Shown here: in pieces, positions 26,230-38,275 of the stretch
Layout: each line of letters begins with the position of its first letter
Numbering within the stretch: the first letter of the stretch is position 1
Source: Apricaphanius iberus
Taxonomy: Eukaryota > Chordata > Actinopteri > Cyprinodontiformes > Aphaniidae
Assembly (NCBI GenBank): GCA_028564705.1
Contig: JAPXFQ010001507.1
Location: forward strand, 434,001-498,000
Direction of reading: 5' to 3'
DNA length: 64,000 nt
Notes under the pieces: model-generated
What the model saw: only the letters and a program-made list of their open reading frames with translations
Database searches by the model: none
Told to the model about the DNA's origin: nothing
Program-made: the position numbers and the translations under genes

Positions 26230-26900
26230 CTGATCATTTATTCAGTCTCCCTGACTTAATACTTTGTACAACAACCATTTCTTGCAATTACTGTTGCAAG
26301 TCTTTTGGAGTATATCTCAACTAGCTTTTCTGTCCATTCTTCTTTCAGAAAATAACAGTAATGTTGATTAAAATGAATGGAGATAATTCATTTGAATGTA
26401 TTTTGATCAAAGGTGATCTTTCGCACCACTCTCCTGTGTCATAAATGTTTAAAAAAATTAACTGAACCCCCTGACTCGAAGCTTTTGCTGCTATTCTGTA
26501 AACTTATACTGGTATGTGTAGTATGTCCATCAGTTTTACACATCTAAAGAGTGTTTTAACAACAGCTTAGTCTTTTCATAGTTCCTATGTCTGATTTAGG
26601 TCTAGTTTCTAATATATTATATACTCTATCATAACTCTGCATGCATGTTTGAGTATTTTCCTGTTGGAAGCCTAAACCTCAGCCTCATTATTAGCAGATT
26701 TTTTTTCAGGATTACCCTGAGTTTACCTCCATCTATTTTTTCATCTGTGATGACCAGCTTTCCTGCCCCTGCTGAGGAAATTTGTTTCCATGAATGATGC
26801 TACAACCACCATGATTTACAGTAAGAATTGCCTTTTCAGGCTGATGTAGATAATTAGTTCCCCCTCCACATTTTTAACTACATTTACAGCTCATTCAGTT
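26230..26900 (-). mobile_element. Degenerate Tc1-like element
   Basis: Read on the minus strand, this resembles the N-terminal-to-core part of a Tc1-like element: a block near 26740-26830 corresponds to the KLVxTDGK/HHGGCSII-type region, and 26240-26360 matches the common repeat containing GCAAGTCTTTTGGAGTATAT and CTAGCTTTTCTGTCCATTCT. Multiple stops; ends not found. Confidence 0.55.
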
Positions 26901-27470
26901 ATCATGAGTCGGCTAACTGTTCTGTTTTAACCTATTACCACAACTGTATCCCTGGAATATTGGCTGAGTTCCTTTATCTTAATGGTGCAGTTGGCGCTAC
27001 AGTTTTCATTTGAGACACAACTTTATTTATCTTACTTTGACAAATAATTACAAGCAAATGGGATCTACTAATTGGGTGTGTTCATAGGGTAGTTTGTTGA
27101 TCTGGATTTTATTTAGCAGGATCAGATAGAAGACACTAAACACTAAACCACAAGACACCGAACAACTGACAAAGTGGAAAGATGTAAGTTTTCTTTAAGG
27201 TCTGACTTAACTGCAATACAGCATAGCACACTGACTTTCATAGCATTTTTAAATATAGCCTGTTCATCCTGTCAAATCTTAGAATAAAATGTGATCTTAG
27301 CAAGTCCTCTGTCTTGTTCTTTACTCAGGCAGACCTTATCACAAGGTTGCAATAATCAGAAACCTGATCAAGAAATGGAGTGAATTTTGCAGCGTTTGAA
27401 TTTGCCGAAAAAACAGGTAATTTTCTAATCTGCCTCCTCAGTCCCTCTTCCTGAGTTCTTTTTTCCCTCC

Positions 27471-27490
27471 AGGTGGTATAGACCACACCT
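27471..27490. promoter_or_regulatory. Inverted pair of T-box-like half sites upstream of the T-box gene
   Basis: AGGTGGTATAGACCACACCT places AGGTG and CACACCT in inverted orientation within 20 bp, about 100 bp before the start codon at 27588. T-box factors bind TCACACCT/AGGTGTGA half sites, and palindromic pairs are the classic Brachyury-selected arrangement, though usually abutting rather than spaced like this. Autoregulation is an inference. The string also follows a pyrimidine tract ending in CAG, so it could overlap a 5' UTR exon start. Confidence 0.4.
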
Positions 27491-27587
27491 ATTCAGTGAT
27501 GACCAATGAAGTTTTAGCAAACCTCTCAAGGAAAGGGATGCATCCCAAATATTTGAAAGCAGTGGTTCTCCAGTTGTTTAGTTAGTG

Positions 27588-30500
27588 ATGACAACGGCAC
27601 AACGCAGTAACATTCCAAACATCTCTGGTAAGGTGGACTTTTTCTAAGGATGAATATGCATTTTAAACATGTTCTCTGACACTGGCCATGCAGATTTAAC
27701 AAATACAGTTTGATGTAGCTAAAAAATGATTAATTTTATAAATAATTGCTTTAAAGTGTTAATGTAATTGCTCTTTAGTTATTTCATTTTCATCCCAAAA
27801 AGGTAGTGCACAAAAACTGCAATACCATTTTATTATAACTTGATCACAGTTTTAATGGCAATGTATAGCAACTTAATATATTTAAAAGTAGTATCACTTT
27901 GGCGGACTGTGCAGTATATTTGTATGTCATCGTGCAGTGAAACAAAAAAGTAATTTGGAGGACTTTGGATCTCTTGTTGCCAAATTATTCTTGCACTTCT
28001 TACTAATTTTATTGCAGATCCCAGACTGAACCTCAACATGCCACAGTGCTCATCAGCCACCAACTCTTACCAGCAGGGCTGCATTCAGATGATCCTGGAG
28101 GACTCCGAGCTATGGAAATCTTTTCACACCACTGGAACAGAGATGATTATAACCAAACACGGAAGGTAACAAAACTGACAGCTTCAACCAATGCCAATAG
28201 CTAAGGAACTGAATGAAATGTAATTTATGCACTGAGTTCTGTTATGAAAAGGAAAACGTTAGTAAAAAGCAGTTAAAGCAATTTCCAATATCCTGTCTTT
28301 ATTCTAGGAGAATGTTTCCACACTGCAGCATAAGCGTATCTGGGCTTCAACCTTTTGCAAATTATGTTTTCATGGTCGATATAGTCCCTGCAGACAACTT
28401 CAAATACAAGGTATGATCATATTCAACACATCCCTAGCTTGTTCTCTCTCCCTCCGTGGATTTAACCCATCAGGCTGCAGAGACAGCAGTTGGCAGTCAG
28501 ACATCGTTCTGCCCTGTCTGCCTGCAACCGTTCACTGCTGCATATCAAAGCCTTTCATTGCTTCCTGTTTGTGCACTCCCGGCTGGAAGCCCAATCAATT
28601 AGCATCCCAGCCTCATTCACAGTCGATGAGTGAGGAGTAGTCTGCCATGCCATACATTCAGCAGCTCCTATCGCTTTCTGCGGCCCATTTGGTCTCAGCG
28701 GTTGCTGTCAATACGCTCTTGAAAACAGTGTATTGCAAAGCAAGCAAGCTTTGAGAGTGTGTATGAAGACTAGGATTTAAAACTGAAGGATTACTTTCCT
28801 TTAGGAAACAAGGAATATTGTAATAGTCCTTTGTAGCATACCAACAAACAACAGCAATTCATTTTTTTGGAAACATCTTCATTAATTACTTATATCCTGA
28901 GGTCTCTCATGTGGTAATTTTGTAACCCCCCCCCCCCCCTCCCCCCCCAATGTGTCTCTCTTCAGTGGAAGAAGGAACAGTGGGAGGTCGCAGGGAAGTC
29001 AGAGCCCCAGCCCCCATGCCGGACATACATTCACCCCGACTCCCCTGCTGTAGGAAGTCACTGGATGAAGCAGTCATTATCCTTCTTCAAGATGAAGCTC
29101 ACCAACAACACCCTGGATCAGCACGGCCATGTAAAAACTTTGCTTTATACAGTAAAACTTAAAGATTTCTTGGAAAGTGCCCTGAGATTACATCTGTTCT
29201 GTATGGGCGCTATATAAACAAACTGAACTGAATTGACAGTATAACATGAAATGACCCTTAGGTTCAGTTCAGTTTATTTATTTTTTTTAACCAGATTATC
29301 CTGCACTCCATGCATCGCTACTTCCCACGGTTTCATGTGATCCAGGCAGACAGTCCACACACCGTGTGTTGGGGATCATTTCAGACCTTCTCATTCCCAG
29401 AGACTACCTTTACTGCTGTTACTGCTTACCAAAATGCAAAGGTACCAATAAAACTTAAGATACTAATTAACATTCAAGTTTTTCCCATATACAGTGCTGG
29501 AAAAAAAAGGTTCTATACACCTAGAAACTTTTTTTGTCTTGATTGAACTACGGAAAGTATCCAAATCAGATTCTTCCTGAAAGTTTGAGCACACGAACAA
29601 GGAATTTGGCTTTGGTTCCACTCTCCTCTGAATAAAGACATTTTAAATATGAATTAATAAAAATAGCGGGAAAATAATTATCTTTTTTTCTTGTAAATAC
29701 AGTGTTTTTAAGAAAAGAGGAAAATTATGATGAATTAGTGCAATTGTGCATGTTATTGATCTTGGCCTCTGTTCATCAGGGTACCATGGGGAAGAAAAAT
29801 GTCAATATGGCTGCTTCCTTTTATAAATAATACTTTGCAGCACCATTCTGTAGATTAAAGTCCAAACAGTTTGGATGTGTGGGATCCACATGGATGTTAA
29901 ATGCTCCTTTTTTGATTATAGACCTGTACAAGTACTGCATAAGTACAGCCAAAGTACCTTACAAGTTGTGGATAACTTAGGAGAAGTTGGAAGTCATACA
30001 TGGCTTTAAAGCATTTTTAGAACAAAAATTCTGAAAGGCAGAGTGTACTTGTTTACAGCCCCCCTGAGTCAGATGCATGTCTTTCAGAGTATGTTTCTGC
30101 TTGCTCTGAACATCTGCAGGTTCTACCGATCGTTCTTTAAATGGAAGAACTTCAGCAAATTGGATGGTGCTGGTTATTTGATCTTTGGGCAGTCATTGTA
30201 GGTGAACGGCCCCGGTCTTGCTAGGTTAACAGATGTGTCATTTTCTTACAATTTCTATAAAATAAATTGAACAGTGTCCTCTGAGGATATGAAAGAGTGT
30301 GATGTTGTTTTACAAAGTAACTTGGTTTCATGTTGTCTAATAAACTTCTCAAGCCTTCAGAAAGCAAATGTATTTATACTAAGATTAAATTACACCCAGG
30401 TGGGTTTTATTATCACTTCTGAATGTTGAACTGGATTTTATTTAAAGGTCTAGATTAAAGGCATCTACATGCCACACATTTCAAATTATTTTTCAAATTA

Positions 30501-31720
30501 TAAAATTATTTAATCAATGTTAGCCTATGACATAAAATTTAGACAAAATTTTTGGTTTTAATATAAAAACAGATCAAATGAGGTGAATAAATTTGCAAGG
30601 TACTAAAGTTTATTACAATATGCTTCAGTTTTATATAAAAGTCAACCAAGTCAGATGTTTATTTTGGCTTTTCCTTCACTGTCTTTGTTTAGATTATCAG
30701 ACTGAAGATTGACCACAATCCATTTGCAAAAGGATTTAGGGAGGGTGGGACACATTCTCACAGTAAAAGGTAAAAGATTTTAAATAAATAAGTGCATTTT
30801 TAGTTATTTCTTTTACTGCCAGTATGTTTTCTTTTGAATTTTTGGTTAAATAGCAATAATTGTGACAGTTTTTTGTTTGTTTTTTTCCCCAGGTGCCGCT
30901 CAAATAAAGATTCCCCTGCAAAAAAGATCACAGAAGAAAGCAAAATTCTTTCTAACAAGCCAGAGGGTACTTTTTTTTTTTTTGCATTTCCAAACTGTTA
31001 CTAATGCTACAATTTAATCATGCACAGTAACTATTTTCACAGCAGGTTTTTGGTGTCTTGCGCAGACAGAGCTGTGGATCAAAGCTTCACACAACGAAAT
31101 GACCACAAGACAGTATGGGTGGAGACATCTCACAAATGGGTGTTGTATTTCCTTGTCAGGCCTGCAGAGGATGCCCTCCACCTCTCAATCAGCACAAGCT
31201 GGGAAGAGGAAAGCCTCTACAAAGCAGTCACTGAAGGCGGGTCACCTTTCCCCATGGGCCCAGGAGCAGGACTTGTCAGAGAGCATACACATGGAGCCCC
31301 TGGAGCTGCAGGAGTACGACCACAGCTGCGAAGAACAGATGGTGCCGGCATCCACAACCTACAAACATTACAGGTTTGAAATATGAATACAAGAGAGAAA
31401 TCAGCATCCAATCATAATCAAATATATATTTAAACGATAGCTACGTTCAGCAAACATTTTGGCTTATTATGTGTTAGCATGTACTGTATAAAATATTATT
31501 GTTGCTGCTTTTGCGTTTCAGATCTATGGAGTACCCCAGATTCCCATTACCTCCCAGGAACCGAGACCCAACAGTGACCCTCCTCCACACCCCACCTCAT
31601 TCACTCTCCACAGCGGACCACGGCACCCAGCAACAGGAATACCGCTACAGTGACCAACAGGGCTGCCACAACCAAGAAAACTGGAGCCAGTACCCACTTT
31701 TCTCCTACTCCTGTTGGTGA
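27588..31720 (+). CDS. tbx16l: T-box transcription factor, Tbx6/Tbx16 (VegT) subfamily, complete nine-exon gene
   Basis: Exons: 27588-27627, 28018-28165, 28308-28410, 28966-29130, 29295-29441, 30693-30769, 30893-30966, 31160-31373, 31522-31720. All have GT/AG borders and compatible phases, giving 1167 nt (388 aa). The T-box spans residues ~39-219: [112 protein letters not shown] is typical of Tbx6/Tbx16 rather than Brachyury. The C-terminal ~160 residues are Ser/Pro/Gln-rich and end [10 protein letters not shown]. Family members are nuclear DNA-binding activators of mesoderm and somite genes. The start is the only ATG whose exon supplies the single base needed by exon 2; an in-frame ATG at 28038 is the alternative. 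tbx16-like versus tbx6 orthology is uncertain. Confidence 0.9.
28966..29441 (+). CDS. tbx16l: Core T-box exons 4 and 5 (DNA-contact and dimer regions)
   Basis: Exon 4 (28966-29130, 55 codons) encodes [20 protein letters not shown] through DQHGH; exon 5 (29295-29441, 49 codons) encodes IILHSMHRY through YQNAK. Both are in phase 0 at both ends, so skipping either would keep the frame but destroy the fold. The acceptor of exon 4 follows a run of 14 C, one T and 8 C (28926-28948). The intron between them (29131-29294) contains a retroposon 3' tail at 29172-29235. Position 177-178 reads CW where relatives usually have RW. Confidence 0.9.
29172..29235 (+). repeat. Retroposon 3' tail inside T-box intron 4
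   Basis: The string from TTTCTTGGAAAGTGCCCTGA to CTATATAAACAAACTGAACT, ending GAATTGACAG, is the 3' end of the same repeated family as 13560-14005. Only about 60 bp remain, suggesting a 5'-truncated insertion in the short intron. Confidence 0.6.
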
Positions 31721-31921
31721 ATGTTGACACCATTCAGCCATGTCCCCCTAAAAAGAGGAGGCTCTAGGTAAATTCTGATAATTACATAAAGTAGACAGAC
31801 CTTGAAAAAGCTTGCAATTTTTTTGAAACTTTATGTGGTTAAAAATGCTGGGACGTTCTCTTGCAACTATTCCATGTTACTTCCTTTTTATTTTTAGGTA
31901 TATTTGTCAATGCATATAAAA

Positions 31922-31927
31922 AATAAA
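31922..31927 (+). terminator. Poly(A) signal of the T-box gene
   Basis: AATAAA lies 202 bases after the TGA at 31718-31720, followed by T/GT-rich sequence (31948-31990). No better signal is seen closer to the stop. Confidence 0.6.
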
Positions 31928-32650
31928 AACAGTTCTCAAATCCCCCATTTCTTTTGTTTTAGAAAATGTTCTATTTCACCATATTACCTTTGATTTTGAT
32001 CCTTGTCTCTAGTTGAGCTAGTCAACTCTCAAAATATCACATATTGTATTCTGACCTCTTATCAAACCAGAATAACTCTAAATCTCAGATTGGTAAACGG
32101 TATTTTTGGAGACATGTAACCATATTTCCTTACTGTAGAATATGAATAGATTACAGCAAATTGTAGTAAATTGTTGATTATCTGAGCCGGCATAAAAGGT
32201 CCCCCTCTCCAGTCTCTGCCCCCTCATTTACCCCTAACTCCCATTACCATGTTCTCTCCCCTTCATGGGCGCTTCAATGATCCAAACATCGACAGAAATA
32301 GTCCCTGTTTCTAGAGATTCAATTATCCAAATTACCCAGTTCTGTGTTTAGCAAGAGGTACCACATTAGCACTCAAGTTTTAAGAAAATGGATAATAGAA
32401 AATGTGCACCTTATCACTCATGGGTACTGTGACTGAAATCAAACAACTTGATCTCCCAGTTTTCAGTAACTTGGAGTTTATGCACATGTATAAAAGCTAC
32501 TGTGTTCATGATGCAAAACACAGCAAAACATTTTCTATTTTTACACTGTTCTTGTACCAGGTAACTACATCAGTCATGCCATTAGGTAGGGCCTGTAATG
32601 CACTGTGCTTTGGGTTCAGTTAATTTCTGTGCTTATTGACCAACAGCTCA

Positions 32651-32955
32651 GGGGTCTCATTTATAAAATTTTGCGTAGAAATCTTACTAAAACCATACTT
32701 AAGCTCAGCAATAAAAACTACTTACACCAAGTAAGTTTTTGATCTATCAAATTTTGAGTACAACTGCATACAATTTTTGTTTCATAAATCCCACACTCCC
32801 TAGAAATATGCTCAGGTGATTTTGGGTCATATCCCGCCTCCTACACACCCACTTTCTGCCATAAATGGTCAATGCAAAGTGCCTGGTGAATACTCTGAAA
32901 AGCCTACTGATAATGTTCATGGGTAACCATGGCAACCAAGATGTGCAGACAGCGC
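32651..32955 (+). mobile_element. Interspersed repeat, GGGGTCTCATTTATA family, copy 1 (truncated)
   Basis: It starts GGGGTCTCATTTATAAAATT and stays alignable, in reverse complement, with 60655-60960. Shared blocks include ACCATACTTAAGCTCAGCAA, the region coding RHFALT(I/V)YGRKWVCRR on the minus strand, and GTAACCATGGCAACCA. Only one end is present here, so the copy is truncated near 32955. The peptide-like similarity comes from repeat homology, not from a known protein. Confidence 0.7.
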
Positions 32956-34229
32956 TCAGAGTTTTATAGAGCCAAAAGGCGACCAAAATGCTTCACAATA
33001 AAATAGCAAGATATAGTTAGCCATAAGAAAATGTATAACCACAAAAGAATAAACAGATTGAAATACAAAAATAAAAGCAGCAGCACAAGCGATAAAACAC
33101 ACGACAATAAACTTGAAGTTTGAATTATATGATTTCTTGTAATAACAAAACTGGAATATACACAAGAATAATTAATTGTTTATTAATTAAGAATGAATTA
33201 AATAAAAATAAGATGGGAATAAACCATCTACTATAATACTAAATTATAATAGAAAGTTGCAGCACGGTTGCAGCTTCCTGACATGTTCCACGTTTTTTTG
33301 TTGCACTCTAAACAAGTCTGAAAATGTGGCTTATATTCACTATTTTGCCATCTTGATGCCAGTGTCTTCCATGTCCAAAGTGCATGTAAGAAAGGTTCTT
33401 ACTGCGCTTGAAGCTGCACTTATTTTTTCTGTAAGATTTTTTTTTCTTTAAATCACAAACTTTGTATAGAAAGTGACTTACAACATTTTCAGAAGGACAC
33501 GATTTCACCGTTTCGGGTGTGATCAGCCCATTAAATGGCCGTTATTAATGGCTGTCACTCCCATTAAATGCCATCAGACTGTGCCCTCTCTACCTACTGA
33601 AACATACTTTACCGTTTGGTGTTTGAAACCTCTTCAAATTAGGTTTAGGCATTTAAAAGAACGTATATTTGTCCTTCTGTGACCTTAAGGTTAGGACATA
33701 AAACTTGTGGGTTGGTTAAAATTGGTTGGATAACTTACGACAAGCTACTCTGACGAAGTATTTTTGACATGCGCAGACAGTTGGCTGTTATCAGCAATAA
33801 GAATCCTGAACTTTTTCAGCCACTGAGCCTGCTGTGCTGCTACTGTGGTCAAAATATTACGGCGCAAGTCAGATAGGCAAATTAGTTGTGCTGATTTGTA
33901 TCACTCCTGCATGATGGGTGACTGTACAGCTGGTTCAGAATAATAAAACCAGGAAGTGTTCCTTAAATATCAACACAAAATAGTTAATGTTTGTTAGCAT
34001 TTCAGAAGGCACGTTTTTTAATCCCCTGCCACAACCAGATGTTAAGGTTTTATTTCTTTAATCATACATTCACGTTACAAAAATTGCTCTTTCTTTTAGT
34101 TCTGAATATTAATGTTTGATATTAAAATTTGTTTTAATCTTTCTTTGCCAATCTTAATTTCTGCAGAAACCTGCTAATTTTGAACTGAGCATTACGTTTA
34201 GTTTTAACTGTTTGTAACCCACTCACTCT

Positions 34230-34266
34230 TAAATCTAAAGTCAGTGTTTAACTGACTTTAGATTTA
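34230..34266. repeat. Perfect 16-bp inverted repeat, 5-base loop
   Basis: TAAATCTAAAGTCAGT (34230-34245), loop GTTTA, then ACTGACTTTAGATTTA (34251-34266), exact reverse complements. It would form a stable cruciform or RNA hairpin. No recognised transposon end or gene is next to it. Confidence 0.9.
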
Positions 34267-35289
34267 GCAACTATTCAACTTCAGAGGTAAGGAAATTATT
34301 TGAAACTGATCTATCTGGATGGATCGGTGAAGGGATGGGAATAAAGCATTAAATACAACTTTGTGTACGTTATCACAAATGAAGCGACGCCTGCTTTAAC
34401 CATTTGGACTCTAAGGTAAGAGAATTCTCACTTCCTGACATGTTCAGGGTGGACGTGTTCGTTACTCCCTGACATGTTGAGCCGGATGATCATGGAAAGA
34501 TTGCTGTCAAGTCGCCAAACTTACACTGTACTGGCTTGTAAAGATGTACCAAAAAATTAACATTTAAGTTGTCTCACTAAAATTAAGAAAAAAAAGTTTC
34601 AAACGTTTTAAGAAATGCTCTCAAAATAAATAGAAACTGTACAACCATGAGTACCTTCACCTTTGAGATATCACAAAAGAGACGTTACTACACGACCTAT
34701 AATGAAATCCTCTGTGTAAAAGCAAGGTATAAGAAAGCACTGATGCATACAAGCAATAGGAAAATGTCCTAAAGTAATGCATCTGACCAGAGAAAGAGAT
34801 AATAGACAGCTCAATGTGGAGTCACCCCTCACGCTCTGGCATGCTTCCCCCGGCAGACGGCAGGAACGTCTGCCACTGTAAATGTTTTACAAGCTAGAAA
34901 AGAGAGGCTCTATCTGGGACAAATACAAAGCCTCAGGGAGCTGCAAAATAATATATTCTAAAGCACATTCAGCGACATGTTTTTCAGTGAAATCCATTCA
35001 TTTGAACATAATCGTACAAAGTGCATTCAGAGAGGCAAATATAGTATGAACTATGAAACACAGTTATTGAACTGTGCCCAAAACAGTAACTTATAAATAA
35101 GATTACACAGTGGTTGATTAACTGTTCTTAACTGTTCTCTGGTCTTCCAAATATAACATTCCTTACAAAAATATTCCTATTTATTTTCCACATTATGAAA
35201 TATTTTCACCACAAACTTCAATGCACTTTTACTGGGATATGATGTGATAAACACAAAGTAGCAAATAATTGTGTAATAGAAGGAAAATA

Positions 35290-35700
35290 ATTCTTCTTTT
35301 AACAAATCATTTGAAAAGTGTAGCGCGTTTCTTCCATTCATCCCCTTTTACTGCAGTACCCCTAAATAGAATCTAAAGCAACCAATTGCCTAAACTCTGG
35401 AACTGCAGACATTTACAGCCAAGTTCGATGAATTAGGCCAGGCCTTTACTGAAGAGTGGTAAGGTGAAAGTCTCTGCAACGTGAAAGTCATTACGTAATC
35501 ATGTTTGCAGGTTGTCGCAAGTCATGTAGGGCACAAAGAAAACCTGTGGAAGAATGTGCTCCGGTCATGTGAGACCAAAATACTGTGGTGGAAGCAAGCT
35601 AACACTGCACATCAACAAGAACACAGAAGCCTCACCATGAAACATGGGGGAGGCAACATCATGGAGTGGGGATGCATTTATTTAGCAATTATAGACTGAC
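35290..35700 (+). mobile_element. Tc1-like transposon remnant
   Basis: The translation of 35505-35690 reads like the Tc1 catalytic start, with LWKNVLRSCETKI, QANTAHQQEHRS and MKHGGGNIMEWGC. Upstream, 35320-35400 matches the untranslated leader shared with the copy at 63240 (CCCCTAAATAGAATC-type). The first catalytic aspartate region (usually WSDETK) has mutated to RSCETK, so this copy cannot be active. Confidence 0.75.
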
Positions 35701-37627
35701 TTTTAAGAATAGACTAAATTTCAACAATGTCAGATTCAAGCTCATATGAAAAATTCTGATGAATGCTTTATGATTTTCATCCCCCCTCCATGCGGCAAAA
35801 TTGCATTTTCAAGAAGGGGACTTAAAGAGCAAGTTAGCTCCCTACCAGCGTGTTACTCCTCTTACATTTACTGTTTGAAAAATGGGCCTAAACGGGGTGT
35901 CGCCTAGTGGACCAGCGAACGCGCGTTGGGTCAGAGAAAGACCGAGCTTTGCTAAACACTAAATAATAGGCTAAATAAGTGCAAATAATATCACAGCTAA
36001 CTGCTTATGCCAACCTCTTAACCAATAATCTCTGAAACAAATTCAGATGTAGTGGACACTTTTACCCTTAAGAGGGCTCACACTGATGGTTTTAGACAGA
36101 AAATTTACATTTAGAATAAATGCAATAAAATGACTACACGTGTAGACACTAATTTACTCGTTTATCTGCAAAAAGTAGATTTGGGAGTGACTTACCCTCT
36201 AAGTAGAACATGCTTGTGCAAGAATCTGATGTTTCTTCCATAAAAAAAATGTTTTTTGTCGCTTTGATGGTTTTCTTTCGACCATTTTAAGTCCCCTAAA
36301 GGTGTTTAAATGGTTAGGTATTTCCATGACAGCTTGGTTCACAGAGTCTCTCCTTTTTGAGATGAGTTTATATAGAATAAAGACATGGTCAGCTTATATA
36401 TGCTAAAGTATTTCTTTCATAACTTGTAAAAATAAATAAATAACTTGTTTCATAGCACTATCTTTTTCTCATTCATGATTGTCTTGTAAATTTGTGAAAA
36501 AGTATAGAGACTCAGCTTCAAGGCAACACAAAATGATAGCATCAAATTAAATTTTTATGACATTTCTGGTAAACACATGAACCATTTCACCTAATTTGAA
36601 CCTCCTCTCGATGAGTGTGCAGAGAACGAGTCAATATCTTTATAGTACTTGTATACAAGTGTGAACTTTCATGACACTACCACCGCCCTACAAAAGATTA
36701 AATGAGAACTGTCTAAAGATTTGTATATTTAGCTTTTCATTATCCCCTCATTAATTTTGATTTCATATATAAAGCCACAAACCTACCCAATCAAATTGCC
36801 CCTTTTTAAATAAATGAATTCAGGTTATATTTCTGTATAGTACCTTCCATTACTAGGTCAAACCACATGCTCTGCAGGCATTGAAGCTGGCTTAAAGGCA
36901 GCAGTAATGGACTGCAACACATCAACCCTGAAACACACACGCACGTTGTGCCCGGAGGAGAGGTCACTCAGACTCAGCTAAGTGTGATTCATTAAGGGTG
37001 TTTACTCATGCAACAGCCAATCACATGCAGACCTCAGAAATACATTGATTGGCTCCGATGTGTTGTACATAAAAAACTACTTTGAGACACACACAGAATG
37101 GGAAAAAGGTAAACATGCAAACAGGATTAACCCTAAATCATTCAGATACCTTGAACTTCTTCCCACCTTGACACATAATCAAAAACAGAATCTTGTGGAG
37201 AAAAGTTTAGTTAAGGATTGTGATAAAATATTTGAAATGCATTCTTTAGATATTACTCAGTTAAGCTCTTTTTAAATCTTGGAACATTTTCTCAATTGGA
37301 TGTAGGCCTTTTTTTTAAACATAGTGAAGTTTTTCATAGAATGTGCAATTCAAATAATTTGCTGAAAATGGAAACTTCAGGTACAGGGAAAGTGATTTGT
37401 CTTTGAATCGTTCTCTGCTTGCTAGTGACAAAAGCTAAATAAAATAAGCCATTTTGAAGAATCAGTGAGCCAGACCCTTGTTTTTGTTACAAAGAACTAG
37501 GAAAAAAACTTCTGGTCGATGGAAATGTAGGACATTGTATGCTTATTAAAGTGCCAACATACAAACCCTTTATGTTTTGGATCAACCGTGATATGTAATC
37601 ATTTTTAACTAAAATCTCAAGACCGTT

Positions 37628-37788
37628 CTATATTTGGGGCCATTTGGGGTGTAGCAGCAGAGTGGGAGCAGCCGTCGGGGGTTCGATTACAGACCCTGGG
37701 ACCTTTGCTAAACGTCTTTCCTACTCCTATCCTTTTCATGTCCTAAATACTCCAAATAAAGACCACTGGTGTCTTAAAAAAAAAAAAA
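37628..37788 (+). mobile_element. tRNA-derived SINE
   Basis: A tRNA-like head with an internal promoter B-box-like string GGGTTCGATTAC (37678-37689) precedes a body reading GGGACCTTTGCTAAACGTC, CCTTTTCATGTCC and AATAAAGACCACTGGTGTC, and ends in an A tract (37777-37788). This matches common fish SINEs with a CCACTGGTGTC-type 3' end. The reading frame through it (37644-37832) is not a gene. Confidence 0.7.
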
Positions 37789-38275
37789 TCCTGTTCAATT
37801 ACTCCAGTATGGCAAGGCAACTATTTGTATAGCACATTTTCATAAGGTAGTTGAAGATGCTTTCCATCAGCTATTTTTGAGACCCTAGGCAGAAAGTTTC
37901 CACACCTCTGCTCTAGTTGCAGTAAAATACAATGAAGCGTGTGGTTATAAATGACAAGCTGAAGACCTTCAAATGTTGCAAGTCGCTGTAGTTGAGGGAA
38001 TTCCTTTTCAATTCATATTTAAGGCAAACAGGTAACAAATATGAGGTTTCCTCTCTTCCTTCCGATTAGGAACACATTTAATGATGATGCACACACAAAA
38101 ATACGTCGACTGTGTTGCAGAAATATTTGTTTTCAAAGCATCGGCAAAGCAGTGATCTTTACAGAATCTTCTCCTACCCTAATGATACGAAGACAGAGTC
38201 CAACACTCATACAGACGACAAACAGAATAAAGGTTTCGATTCCTATTTTAAGTTCCTAAAACTGATGTACATATA

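Larger units (their letters stand above)
11100..27120. other. Intergenic region between mmp17 and the T-box gene
   Basis: About 16 kb with no supported host gene. It holds the Tc1, LINE, MITE and tandem-repeat features listed separately. Remaining stretches such as 12300-13100, 14000-15200 and 16100-20900 show only AT-rich sequence, a CT microsatellite and short open frames without domains or splice context. Distal control elements of the T-box gene could lie here, but nothing in the sequence alone identifies them. Confidence 0.6.

Noticed and set aside
31020..31379. Alternative frame of T-box exon 8 from an acceptor at 31065
   Set aside because: It also fits the incoming phase, but leads to a stop in the following intron. 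The acceptor at 31159 gives the frame that continues to exon 9 and the family-like C-terminus.
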